NCBI GenBank assembly: GCA_018350325.1
Contig: JAEVLN010000026.1
Coordinates: 186,001 to 250,000, forward strand
From: Globodera rostochiensis
Lineage: Eukaryota; Nematoda; Chromadorea; Rhabditida; Heteroderidae
DNA: 64,000 nucleotides
Direction: 5' to 3'
Position 1 is the stretch's first letter. Each line of letters begins with the position of its first letter. The translations under genes and the position numbers were made by a program. Below, one piece after another: positions 12,135-23,278 of the stretch. Under the pieces are notes generated by a model that was not told the origin of the DNA, searched no databases, and was given only the letters and a program-made list of their open reading frames with translations.

Positions 12135-13355
12135 ATGCAAATATCAACAAAAATTCCTCATTATTTTGTTTTATTTTCCGTCGCCATTGTGTTAGTGTCT
12201 GCACAATCGGATGAATGTGAAGGTAAGCGAAAATCCAGACCATGGGAATATAATTTTATTTGGGATTTACAGACTGACTGAGAAATATGGAATAAATTTT
12301 TACCCACCTTTTTTTTTGAAAAAATTGCATTACAATTTCGTGTTTGGGAGAGGGAATTTCTGAAAAATTACCCTTTCACTGGAATAAATAAAAATTTTGC
12401 ATTTGAAAGCCATCTTATTAAGTGTGCATTGACGTTTTCACGGAAGTAATGGCCAAGGTTGAGGCTTCTGGTCAAAAGGGAGAAGGAGCAGTCAGGTCTT
12501 TCCTTTTAATATTTTATATTTTTCGTCAAATTAGAAGTTTATTTTTTTAGGGAACACATTGTCAAGCACTGCAAAACGGTCAAAGGTGTGGATGAAAAGA
12601 AAGAAAAATTGGTTTGTTACTTTTTTATTTTGTTTGGAATTTGTTGTGCCAAAATATCATTTTTAGTGTTTCTTTATTGGTGCGCATCCGGACTCGGCGA
12701 CATCAGTCCTTGGCGATATTGCGAAGCCATTGAGCTTCCATAAACCACCGAAAAAAGTTTGGATGGATCTGCTAAAACCCAAAAACAATTTTTGATACCC
12801 AATTTATTCATTTTTAGGTTTGCTCTGAGCTCAAGGAAAAAGATTCACAAATTTGCGCCTTAAAATATGGTATAATTGCATGTTTAATCGGGACGAAGTC
12901 AGAATTATTTCTGTTTTTTTTTGTCTATCGGAACCCAAAATTGTTCTGACCACGTCCCGCCCTGTTCTCTGTTTGTTGCTTCATCTTAACTCTTTTTAGA
13001 TAAGCCAATTGGTGAGTTTTGTTGAGTGCAGTCTGTCTGTTTCGTGGGTGTTTTGAGAATTTTTGACGAAGGATTTTGTGTTCAGATTGGGACAGTCTAG
13101 TGTTGGAGAAGATGCGGGTCAAACAGCTCAAAGAACTGCTACAGAAATTGGGTGATTCTTGCAAGGTGAGCCCAAGAACTTGTGGGGTTATTTAAACAAA
13201 ATAGCACGAAAATTGTTTTTTTTTTCTTGTTTTGGAAAAAAAACTTATTTGTTAGTAATTTTTTAATTTTTAACATCGTTCAGGGTTGTACTGAAAAGGT
13301 CGACTACATTACGCGGATCAACGAGCTCAAACCCAAAGCAAAAGGAGAACTTTGA
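12135..13355 (+). CDS. MANF/CDNF homologue (ARMET), ER stress neurotrophic factor
   Basis: Small secreted/ER-resident protein that protects against unfolded-protein stress. Eight exons join in frame: 12135-12222, 12423-12495, 12551-12611, 12667-12756, 12818-12869, 13000-13011, 13086-13165 and 13284-13355. They give 175 residues (human MANF is about 180). Residues 1-25 are a signal peptide ending VLVSAQ. The saposin-like half follows, with cysteines in CEVCIDVF, KHC, LCFFIG, KVCSEL and QICALKY. The SAP-like half follows with the CKGC (CXXC) motif near residue 152. The C-terminus is KAKGEL, a KDEL-type retention signal. The sixth exon is only 12 bases. UBC13 follows 262 bp downstream on the same strand. 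Confidence 0.95.
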
Positions 13356-13617
13356 TGATTATCTTGTGACCATTTTTGGGATATTGAACATTTTCCGTTC
13401 TTCATTTCTTATGTTTTGGGGTTATTTATTTCATTTTCTTGATTGTTTTGTTGTTTGCTTTACATACTATTGTATAAAACCTATATTTTTGGGTGTCATT
13501 TTGAAAGGTTTTTGTTTACTGATTTTTTTACCTTTGGCGATTAAAAACTACGTTCTTGTTTTTGTTTGAAAATTTAATTTGAAGTTAACATCTTATTTAA
13601 CTTGTTGCGCATCTCTA

Positions 13618-14881
13618 ATGGCGTTGCCGAGACGTATTACCAAAGTAAGACGGGGTGTTCCATCAATTTTGGTGATTTCTAAATTGTTTTAATGCGCATG
13701 AAATTGTGCTTTTTCTGGTCTTTCGGTGTTAGGATTTGTAAGGATTTTACTGGCGAATTCGTAATTTCGACTTGCCCATTTATTCTGTAATTTTGATTTA
13801 GGAAACGCAACGACTTCTGCAAGACCCGGTGCCGGGCATTTCTGCAACTCCCGACGATGCAAATGTTCAAATTTTGCATTAAAACAGTCCGAAGTTTACC
13901 TATTCTTATTGTTGTAGGCACGATACTTTCACGTGATCATCGCGGGTCCGGACGAGTCGCCATTTGCTGGTCGGTCAACTTACGTACAGTTTTTTTATTG
14001 GCAAAAAATTTGGAATTATTATTTTTTTACATTTTTAAAACATTCAATAAATATTTTTTGTTTTTTAAGGTGGTGTGTTCAAATTAGAGCTGTTTTTGCC
14101 GGAGGAATATCCAATGGCTGCGCCGAAAGTGCGATTTATGACAAAGGTTTGGATGACTTTACTTTAATCTTGTATTATAAATATTTTTTTTCAGATATAT
14201 CACCCGAACATTGACAAACTTGGGAGAATTTGCCTTGACATTCTTAAAGGTTAGCAATCCATTTAGCTACGAACGGAGCGGGTTCGACACGTTCGAATAG
14301 TTTTTTTTGTATCCAGCAATATGAGTAAATTTTTGCAAACATTGGTTGAGCTAATAAAAGCGTTAGGGTTGTCAAATGTTGCGTTTTGGATGGGGCTCAA
14401 AAATTTATCTTTTTGGGTAAAAATTTTAACAATTTATTTCAATTAATTCTCTTGGCTATTAAATAAAAATTCCATTTTTTGTTCTACAGATAAATGGTCG
14501 CCAGCTTTGCAAATCCGCACTGTTCTTCTGTCCATTCAGGCTCTTCTTTCCGCGCCGAACCCCGACGATCCGTTGGCCACGTTCGTTTTTTGAAAAACAA
14601 AACATTAATTTATTTTTATGCTTTTTCCTGCTCACTCCAAATGAATAAATAAATAACCAGCTGCTGGTTAGACGGTTGAACGCCTAACAAATAAGAGCGG
14701 GACAAAATTTTCTGTCTGAAACCCCTTGAAAAATAAATTCTGGGTTATTGGATAATTTATGCCAACGAAAATTGAATTTGGCATTGAAGTACAATATTTT
14801 AATTGTTTTAGTGATGTGGCTGAGCAGTGGAAAAACAGTGAGTCGGACGCAATCCAAACTGCAAAGCAGGTTATAGTTTAG
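13618..14881 (+). CDS. Ubiquitin-conjugating enzyme E2 N (UBC13)
   Basis: E2 that builds Lys63-linked ubiquitin chains with a UEV partner in DNA-damage tolerance and signalling. Seven exons (13618-13644, 13802-13864, 13918-13969, 14070-14146, 14195-14249, 14490-14580, 14812-14881) join in frame to 144 residues. The protein begins [15 protein letters not shown]. It has [18 protein letters not shown], the HPN motif in YHPNIDKL, the active-site Cys in [12 protein letters not shown], and [20 protein letters not shown]. It ends [11 protein letters not shown], so it lacks the last few residues (Trp-Thr-Arg region) usual in this family; a further 3' exon spliced from 14872 cannot be excluded. PEX2 follows on the same strand. 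Confidence 0.95.
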
Positions 14882-15289
14882 CGGCTAACAATGAGACAAA
14901 CTCGGAAATTGGGGTTTTTTTGTTTTTGTTTAAGAAAAGTATCGGAATCGGAAAATTCTAAAAGTTTAAAATTCGTTTTGCCATTCAAAAAAAAGAGTCT
15001 GATTATGTTACAAATTTAGTGGACTCGAATGTATGCACACGCATGAACACGGACGGCAGCAGGCGAGCGCCATGCGGTTGTTTGAGATGAGTGAGCCGGA
15101 CTGAACTGTTGTAGAGAGCATGGAAAAAACAAACAACCGACCAAAACCACCCATTCCCCCCCCCCCCACCCCGGAAATGATTAAAGCCATTTTTGTAAAA
15201 TTGTATTTGGATCAGAATTGCATGACCGACTTGCCTGAAAATATTATGGTTCAGAATTGTATTAAACGATCAGAATTAAATTATTTAAA

Positions 15290-16608
15290 ATGCAACCTGA
15301 TCAGTTTAACGAGTTTTGTTTTCTTCAAGAAATGTTAAAGGATGGGGATGAATTTGTTGCTCTGCGTGCGGTTCAAATTGATGCGGAAATTTTGGACAAC
15401 ACGCTGATCTCGATGCTGCAGGCACAAATTGACCAAATTCTCGACAGCGCTAATTGCCTTCAGCAATATAAGCAACATCTTCGAGAATGCATTACATCAC
15501 TCTATTTTTTGCCCTATTTCTTCACAGGTATTGGTGTTGAGGAGGTAGGGTTTGGTTGGAATATTCTATTAGAAAAAGTCTGAATTTTTATTAGAAAAAA
15601 CGTCGGAATATTTTTATGAGAAAAAACGTCGGAATATTCTTTTAGAATGGATGGAACACACTGTCCGTGTCCCTGTTTGGTGAATGCCGGAATTGGAATT
15701 AAACTTTTTTTTCTACCAAAACAGGTCAAAGTCCGGGCCAACGAATGCTCCATATTCGCAGTGATTTCGGCATCATCAAAGGACTGCTTAATTATTCACT
15801 AAGCTTTTTGTTGCCAACCGTAGGTGGCGTCGTAGCGAGCAAATTTGGAGCATGGGACAACAAAATTCAGGTCCGTCTGAATCCTCTGGAGTTGATGAAA
15901 AATGCGAAAATAAAATTAAAGCTTTGGTACAGAAGAATTGAGACAGCGTGCCGACTGATTGACTTCATTTATTTTTGGTTATTTCTTGCTCGCGGTGGTC
16001 CGCTAAGGTAATTCCAAAAAAAGGAATAATTTTTAATACGACGAAATGTTTTTACATGTTCAAAGACCGTCTGAATGGCTATTTGGAGTGCGCACTGTTT
16101 ACGTACAAAAGCCGACAATTGGTTGGCCAATTCCAAATGATTCAAGAAATGCCAATTAATTGTTGTTGTTGTTTAGGCTCCCTCAATTTTGCCGGGTTGA
16201 ATCGTGAACTGCTCGGCAATTCATTTGTGCAGCTGAGCTTCCTCTTCGTGCCGTTGTTCAACGTTCTGAAGGTGCTTTTCCTATGCCAGTTCAAGAGAAA
16301 AGGATAATTTAAATCTAATCAGACTTTATGGTTCTAATTGGTCTGTTTTATTAAAGCGACATCTGCTGAAAATTTCGCGCTCTGAGACTTTCAACAATGC
16401 GCCAACAAACTCGAAGAACATTCATTTTTTGCGTGCCACGGTGCGATGCGCGGAGTGCGGTCAGACGGCAATCGGTGCGGTTCAAGCAAAGCGGAGGAAA
16501 CTGGACGACGGACGATGGGAGAATTATTGCCATTTCTGTTTACACCAAATCAATGCATTTGGCGATCAATTCCAGTGGAAAATGCTCACATTTCAGACAA
16601 CAAAATAA
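15290..16608 (+). CDS. Peroxin-2 (PEX2) with a reduced RING
   Basis: Peroxisomal membrane E3 ubiquitin ligase subunit that acts with PEX10 and PEX12 on the import receptor PEX5. Five exons (15290-15527, 15725-16007, 16066-16121, 16177-16271, 16357-16608) join in frame to 307 residues; human PEX2 is 305. Matches to PEX2 in order are VALRAVQIDAEIL, TGQSPGQRMLHIRSDF, the membrane region with RLIDFIYFWLFLARGG, LFGVRTVYVQKPTIG and AGLNRELLGNSFVQL. The C-terminal domain has CAEC and CHFC, but the central Cys-His pair and the final Cys pair of a normal C3HC4 RING are absent. The start at 15290 is the first in-frame ATG; the ATG at about 15332 is the alternative. Its 3' end faces the RBM15-like gene 130 bp away. 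Confidence 0.85.
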
Positions 16609-16738
16609 AAAGCGCGTTTGATGAACCGTTTATTGTTCTCTTTAAAAAGCACATTCCATTCTCAGAGGGTATAGGCAACGTAATAATGCTAAGAAATAAT
16701 TATCAAGCAGCACACACACAAGCCGCAGTCAGCCAACA

Positions 16739-19700
16739 TCAACTTTCACCATCTTTGTACAGTTTATTGTCCGCGATTGGTGCCGCCGCCGCCTCCTCTC
16801 CCAACACTTTCCACGAGTCGGCCTTGGCGGTTGCGTCCATCTCCTTCTTCACCTCGACCAGACTTGGCGGTGCCATTGTTGCATTGAGCAACCCGTATGA
16901 AGTGGCGGCGGCACCGACCGTTCCACCGCCACCCGGCGCTGGCGCCAATGTTGTCGACATCACATTGTTCACTGTCGGCTGTGCCGTCAACTTGAGGACG
17001 AGCACGAGATGGTTGGGCATTGGCGTCAACAGCGGACAGATGCGCGGGGCGAAGAATTTGACCAACTTCTCCGTGATCGGCGTATGCGTAAGCACGTAGA
17101 GTACGGCACCCGGCACCGAAATGACGCCGGCGGCATTCTTCTCCTGCAAAAGATTAAAAATTGGAACAGTGTTTTATCTAAATTAGAACATTTCATCCGG
17201 AAAAATTTGTTATGAAAACTGCATTTGTATAAACCCAAAATACACCCCCCTAATTTGTAAAATCGACTTTTTTTTGGCTTTGTTCCCTCCCCCCGCCCTC
17301 GAAATTTTTTCCGCGCTACAGCCCTGAGGGGTTGTGTGTGTTCGTTCACCTGCAAATATTTGACGAGCGGTTCACACGGTCTGTCTCGCTCCATGGCGAA
17401 CAGCACCGCCAACTGTGTCCGATCGTACTCACTCAATTTTGTGTATAGATCAGCAACGACGGGCAACCGTTGGTTGATGCTCAGCCGGAGCGCAACGCCA
17501 TCCGAGTCGCGCAAAAAATCTTGCACCAAATGCTCTCGGCCAAATACGCGGTACAAACTAAAATTTTGACAAAAAAAAATTTACAGAAAATCTCTAACAT
17601 TGTTTTTGTGTCCACCAACCTGAGCGGGTACTCGGACTTCTTCAACATCAGCACGCCCTTCCACGTGCATGGGACAGTGCCGCGCAGCTGGATGTACGAC
17701 TCAAAGCATCCAACGCGTGTCGGCGATTGACTGGGCGACGGCGTGCGCTGCCGGGCGCGTTTGGCCTCCGCCGATTCGTGCTGTTGGTTGTGGTGGTAGT
17801 GATGTTGGCCGTCGTAGGGCCGCTTTCGAGGCGCGGTGGGCACGCGTTTCTCGTCGTCCTTTTTCTCGTCCCTTCAAAATTTAATTGAATAAAACGGAAG
17901 AATTTAATTAATAAAAGAAAGTAACAAATTATTTTAATTATACAAAAAAAAACAACAAAATAATTGTTCTTACTTGGCATAGTCAACGGTTATGCATTTG
18001 TCATCGCCGCCCAACGGAAAATTTTTCATTGCCGAGCATGCCTCCGTGGCTGCAGTTTGTTCTGCGAAACTGAAATTTTAGAGTTGTGAATATTTTGTGT
18101 ACCCAAAAAAATATTCCCTAAAATGAGAATGGACGGAATCAAAAACAAAATGGAGATTGTACTATAGTAAAATACCGAATGTATCCATGGGTGTCACCAT
18201 CAAATTGGATGGAGGAAATTTCGCCATAGTCGCAGAACGCCTTCTCGAGCAGCTCCTCCGATGCCCACGGGCCCAGGCCGCCGATGATGAGACTTGCGCA
18301 TGGCTGCGTTTTGCCATAGCCTACAGACACAAGATGATCAATGATCAATCAACCACAAAGGAGGCCGCCAACAAAAATCAATAAACAAATAAATAACCGA
18401 GTTGGCATCGATATTCGCCTGGACGCATCGGCTTGTTGTGTTGACCTTCACGCGCCGCCAGTGCCTGCTCAACCGTCTGTAAAAGCAAATAAAAAAAATG
18501 CATCCATTGTTGTTTTTCTTTTCATAAACCTCAAATAGCACAAAAGCATAGGCCGCGTTTGAATCTGCCAACAATTTGATGTCCACCTTAAAAGAAAAAT
18601 CGCAATAAAAATGCCAAATTATTTCGTATTTATGAGGCCTAATTGTGTAAAATGATGTACTTGATGAAATTGTTTGTTGGTTTCCAACCTCATCAACGGT
18701 GCCAAAATCTTCAAACAGACGGCGCAGTTCAGTGTCGCGTACATCGCCTGGCAAATTGCCGACAAAAATTGTGCGCCCCGCTTGCGTGTCGTCCTGGTTC
18801 AGATCTGTCAAACATTATGGACTTTGATCGTAACATTTCAGAATAAAATTTTAGGGTCACCCCCCCCCAAATCATCACCAAGCCCAACTCATCACACCCC
18901 AGCCATATCGTATTTATTTAGACAAACTTTTAGAAGTGTTATGGGCATATTTATTTAAAGCTTGCCCAATCGCAAAGCCTTAGCTTAAAATAGTTTCAGT
19001 TTGATTGGTTTTAAGCATTTCTAATCGACAAATCAAATCGATGCTTTGACCAAATGCCACTTTTTAATTGTCTGGTGATAGTGAATGGGGGAGGGGAATA
19101 ACATCAAAATTTTTATGCTTTTGCCAAACATACGAAAAACGGGCATTTCCATGCGACGCGGGGGCGGACGACGCGGCTGCACCGGCGAGGCGGCACGTCG
19201 CAACGGCACCGGGCCGCCTCCGCCAGTCGGCGAACGCTCGGCAGCAGCCATCACGGCACGGTTGTAGCGGTCCGGGATGAACTTGCCTAACAATTCAAAA
19301 TTCGTTCATTGAATGTCATGTCACTGAAACTCATTTTTCAAACATTAATTAATTTAATTACCTTCCTGATCACGGATCACACCGGCCGGGTCAACCCCAA
19401 TGGTTCGGCCAAGCATTTTTTGTAGACGCGGAAGCAACGAACGACGGACACTCTTCGCGCAGTCGGGCCGTTCAAAGTTGACATAGGCCAAACGTTCGTC
19501 ATCCTCCGGGTTGCGCACAATTTTAATCTGAAATTTGAAGCAACAAACACACTATTCAATAGAATTAGCACCAAAACCGTGGATATTCTTTCATTTTTTC
19601 ACATTTTTACCTGCAGCACACTCAAATTGGTTACGTTACGTTACAAACTGACAATTAAGTACATGACGTGCCACCGGTGATGGTGCCGTATTGTTTAGTG

Positions 19701-20120
19701 TAAAATCGGACCCGAACCTCGAATGGGGCCAGGTGGCGAAATTCGCGCTCCAGCACACCCCGGATGTGCTCCTTGCCCATCTTCGGCTCAAACTGGGACA
19801 GCCGCAGGTTTAGGTAGTCCTCGGGTGAATGGGAGCCAAAGCGTTCACGATAAAAGTTGGACAAGCAACTGCTTGGCGCCGGCGGTGTGCTGCTGTCACG
19901 TCGGCTGCGATGTTCTGTTGGTCTAAACAAATTGGTGAGATTATATTTTTTAAAACAAAAAAAAAAACAAAAGTTTGATCAGTGCATGCCTTGACGAAGG
20001 CGGAGGTGATCGATACGAGCGCGAAATGCGCGAGTCGCTTGCACCGGCTGAACTGCGATGGGAGGTGCGCTCGCGTTCGCGTTCACCACCATTTCGTGAT
20101 GAGCTTGTGCCACGAGCCAT
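16739..20120 (-). CDS. RBM15/Spenito-type RRM-SPOC protein
   Basis: Split-ends family RNA-binding protein. In other animals RBM15 recruits the m6A methyltransferase and the SPOC domain binds transcription partners. The first exon (start 20120) is Arg/Ser-rich (MARGTSSSRNGGERERER). An N-terminal RRM-like region follows (EPKMGKEHIRGVLEREF, NPEDDERLAYVNFERPD). A canonical RRM has RTIFVGNLPGDVRDTELR and AAYAFVLFE. A further RRM has CASLIIGGLGPWASEELLE and HGYIRY, with KCITVDYAK. A basic linker (RKRPYDGQHHYHHNQQH) leads to the SPOC domain: CTWKGVLMLKKSEYPLR, LSEYDRTQLAVLFAMER and GVISVPGAVLYVLTHTP. The C-terminal tail is Ala/Gly/Pro-rich. The order and the GLGPW motif match RBM15 rather than SPEN. 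About 9 to 10 exons; intron edges not all listed. Confidence 0.9.
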
Positions 20121-20809
20121 TTTCACTGTTGTGCTGCTGGAGGAGGCGGAGATCCTTGTTGAACTCTATAAAGCCGTTGGTGAAGTAAATGGATTGGATG
20201 GATTTATAAGAAATCAGTTGCAAATACGGAGAATAAGAAGGCATCATTTCGGTGTGTGTGTGTGTGCGGTGAAATGATTAGTACTAGCGAATTTTGTGCC
20301 AGGAATAACACAGAATATGCAATTATTTGTTGGGCCAATTTTTGTGGTGGAGCCAATAAATTTAAGATAATAAAAGATGTATTTATTAGGCGAAGAATTC
20401 GGAAATATAAGAATATGTATTGTTTTATATAGACAGCCCGAAAATGAGACAAGTTTGTTATTTCATTCTGAAAATATGTGTACATGATAAAAAATACTTA
20501 TAATATCGGAAAAGATGATTAGGTAATTGAGTTCCGTGCCTGGACACTACCTAATCACAAGTCGACTGACACATACACAAATGCCAACCAAATATACAAA
20601 ATCCAAAGTGTAAAAGGATCACAATCCCAAATTTCTGATTAAACCAAAACTGCTTTTGGAAATTAAATACATTCCATATTAATTTTTTAATACATAATGG
20701 CTTTGATTTATCTGTGGTTACTAAAGGACATTGTGAAAAATATGAAAATAATTTTAAAATAAAATCCTTATTGATTTTTTCACGTTCAATTCGATGGAGG
20801 ATCCATCTG
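20121..20809. other. Intergenic, no gene seen
   Basis: AT-rich 5' flank of the RBM15-like gene with a short (GT)n run at about 20253-20268. No coding signal was found. Confidence 0.5.
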
Positions 20810-21039
20810 TCAGTTCTTTTTCTCCTCCTCTGCTTCCTCCTCTTTTTCCTCCTCCTCCACATCTTCCCATCCGCTAAATTAAGATTAAAAAAAAGTCGAA
20901 AATTTGTAAAAAAAAATTTTAATTTACCCGTTGGCGAATTTGGGGTCGCTAAAAGAAAGAAGGGCTGACAAATGAACAATTATTGACTAACTCACTACGG
21001 CGGTTGCGGAAGGAGCAATTTCTTCATCGCTTCTAACAT
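20810..21039 (-). CDS. Possible very short acidic protein or 3' exons of a gene
   Basis: Three pieces can be joined in frame: MLEAMKKLLLPQPP (to about 20997), DPKFANG (about 20930-20948) and GWEDVEEEEKEEEAEEEKKN with a stop at 20810. GT-AG introns separate them, and the phases fit. The product would be about 42 residues, with a Glu-rich tail and no recognised domain. The DNA around the first piece is G-rich low complexity, so this may be the end of an unseen gene or chance. Weak call. Confidence 0.2.
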
Positions 21040-21656
21040 GACAAAGGTCCGCGTAGACTTGGGGAAGGGGACCGTAGGCGTAGAAGCATCCCTTAAGGGG
21101 TTAAGCACATTAACTTCGAATTTTAGCCCCAAATTACTCCAATTTGGCCTTTGTCGTTTTGTCTGGACAATCCGAACTTTGTCCCGTCGGTGCGGGGCGC
21201 TTTGTAGACGGACGGGGCTTTTCGGAGTCACGGACCCAAAATGGGAGGGAGGGAAACGGACGGTTGGACCACCAGGACAAAAACGGACCATTGGGCTGGA
21301 AGAATTTGTGTCAATGACGCGAAAAGAAATCGAATTGAGTATGAAGAAAATGAAGAAATGAGTGGAACAGAAGAATGGGGGGGGGGGAAGTGAGGGTAAT
21401 GGGGACGAAAGTGCCAAAGGACGAATGGACGGACTTTCGGACAGATATGATAAGAACGCGTTGGCAGGGGGAACAACCAAAACCCCCAAACGATGGGAGG
21501 TATTTTCCCCGCCATCCGCTGTTTTTCCTGGCGGTCGAGGAGAGAGTGGAGATGGCGAGGCGGCTAGTGACCTCTGCCTGTCTTCCTCCCGTTGAATATT
21601 TGGCCTAAAATTGTACTAAATTTCAATAAAATCAAAACAAGCTCAAAAAACACGAT

Positions 21657-22690
21657 GACAACCCATTTTTGCCAACCTTTGTTGGCTCATAACTTTCTTC
21701 ATAGACTTCCGGCACAAACTTTCATTCAATGGGCGAGCGATGAACGAAATGTCCGATGGGCGAAACATCCGATAGCCTGGGATTTGTTCATATCCGAATA
21801 AAAATAGACCCAATCGACCCCCTCGGGCACTTTTCCTTTATGTGTCAACAAAAAAATTTTAAAATTTTTTATGGGTTTTTGGGCTCGTAGAATCTGAATA
21901 TGAACTCCATTTCGCCCAATTCCGAACCCCGGATCCGGATTCAAACAAATTTCAAAACAAATGGCGAACAGTAGGGACTAAAAACGCAAAAACGGCGAAA
22001 ATGGGTATTTATTCTCAAAAAGCCCGAAACAGGAATTCCGTTTTGAACCGGTTCAAATTTTGAAAAAGCATCGGGAGGACTCTTTTGGTCAAAATTTTAG
22101 AAAATATTTTTATTCTAAAAAATTGTCTGAAAATATTTATTTGATATGTCGTCAATAAAAATTAAAAATTTAAAACGGTTTTTAACCGGTTTGACTTCTT
22201 CCTCCACCCTCCGTCTCCGCATGCTCGCTGTTGGCGGGACGCCATGGAGCGCATTCGAATTCACATTATTTGGTAGTTTTCGTACAAGGATTGTGAGTTT
22301 TTGGAAAGCAACAAGAAAGATCCCCGTCAAATGTGCCATTATCAATCAATCAATTTCAATTCCGCTTAATTGATGTCCATCGGTGGTAATGTGAGTGTGT
22401 ACTTGATTTTCTTTAAATTTCGCAGTTATGTACTTGAAATCAACATGTCAGTTCCCCCCCCTCCCCAGGAAGTTAAGATTTGGATTGACTCGTTCCCTTT
22501 AATAAAATGACAAAACGGCTATCGGACATTTGGCACATTGGACATTTCGCACATTGAATGGTTCATTTCAAATAAAATACTACCAATCGATTCCTCTCGT
22601 CGAGCTGAGTAAGAATTCGCAAAAAATTTGTGCCGGAAACCACTATGAAGAAAGTTATGAACCACCAAAAGTTGGCCAAAATGGGTTGGC
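21657..22690. repeat. Inverted pair of related sequences about 0.9 kb apart
   Basis: 21657-21725 (with CATAACTTTCTTCATAG and TTCCGGCACAAA) is matched by the reverse complement of 22620-22690, which carries CTATGAAGAAAGTTATGAA and TTTGTGCCGGAAA. They may be the two ends of one decayed element or two copies of a dispersed repeat. No transposase frame lies between them. Confidence 0.6.
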
Positions 22691-22915
22691 ATTGCGTTTT
22701 TTGAGTTTGTTTTGATAATTTCTGAAATTTGAGTGCAATTTTAACAAAATGTGTGCGAAATTTATGTGTGAAACGTCCTTTTTCTCCTCAGTGTGCAAAA
22801 CGTCCGTTTTTTTACTAGTGTGCGAAATGACCGTGTGCCAAATGTCCAGTGTGCGAAACGTCTTTTCCCCCCCCCCCCCCAGTGTGCGAAATGTCTAATG
22901 TGTCAAATGTCCGGA
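22530..22915. repeat. Degenerate short repeat, GTGYGAAAYGTCC-like
   Basis: Words such as GGACATTTGGCACATT, GTGTGCGAAATG, GTGCCAAATGTCC and GTGTGCGAAACGTC recur at irregular spacing, interrupted by a poly-C run near 22866-22880. Confidence 0.6.
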
Positions 22916-23103
22916 CACCGACAGCGTAAAAGGCTCCGTTTTGCGTATGTCGAACCCCTAACCCAAATTCAAGCATTTTTTCGGAAATTAAAAAAAAAAG
23001 TCGTTTAAAAGACCATTGATTGCGAATTTGTCAATAGAAACTAAAATTTGAGCATTTAAGCGATTTTTGAAGTTCTTAAAATTAAAGAAAAAATGACTTT
23101 TAA

Positions 23104-23278
23104 GCAGGGGTCGTATCGAAATTGGTCCAAAATTCGAATTATCCTAAAATCAGTACCAAATCAGTATGCCGCTGAAATCAGTACATTTCTGACAAATAAG
23201 TACATTTTTAATTTGTCAGACTCGGCCTCTTAAAATCAGTACATTTCTGATAAATAAGTACAGATACGACCTCTGCTG
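23104..23278. mobile_element. MITE with TTAA flanks (piggyBac-like)
   Basis: The left end GCAGGGGTCGTATC matches the reverse complement of the right end GATACGACCTCTGC at 13 of 14 positions. TTAA lies directly left (23100-23103) and, after two bases, right (23279-23282). TTAA target sites are typical of piggyBac-type elements. Inside is a repeated motif, ATCAGTACATTTCTGA followed by AAATAAGTACA, in two copies. No coding capacity. Confidence 0.7.

Noticed and set aside
15120..15583. First reading of this gene as an RDD/FAM8A1-type membrane protein (GQSPGQRMLHIR resembles an RDD motif)
   Set aside because: After splicing, the rest (LFGVRTVYVQKP, LNRELL, CAEC...CHFC, 307 residues) matches PEX2 in order.
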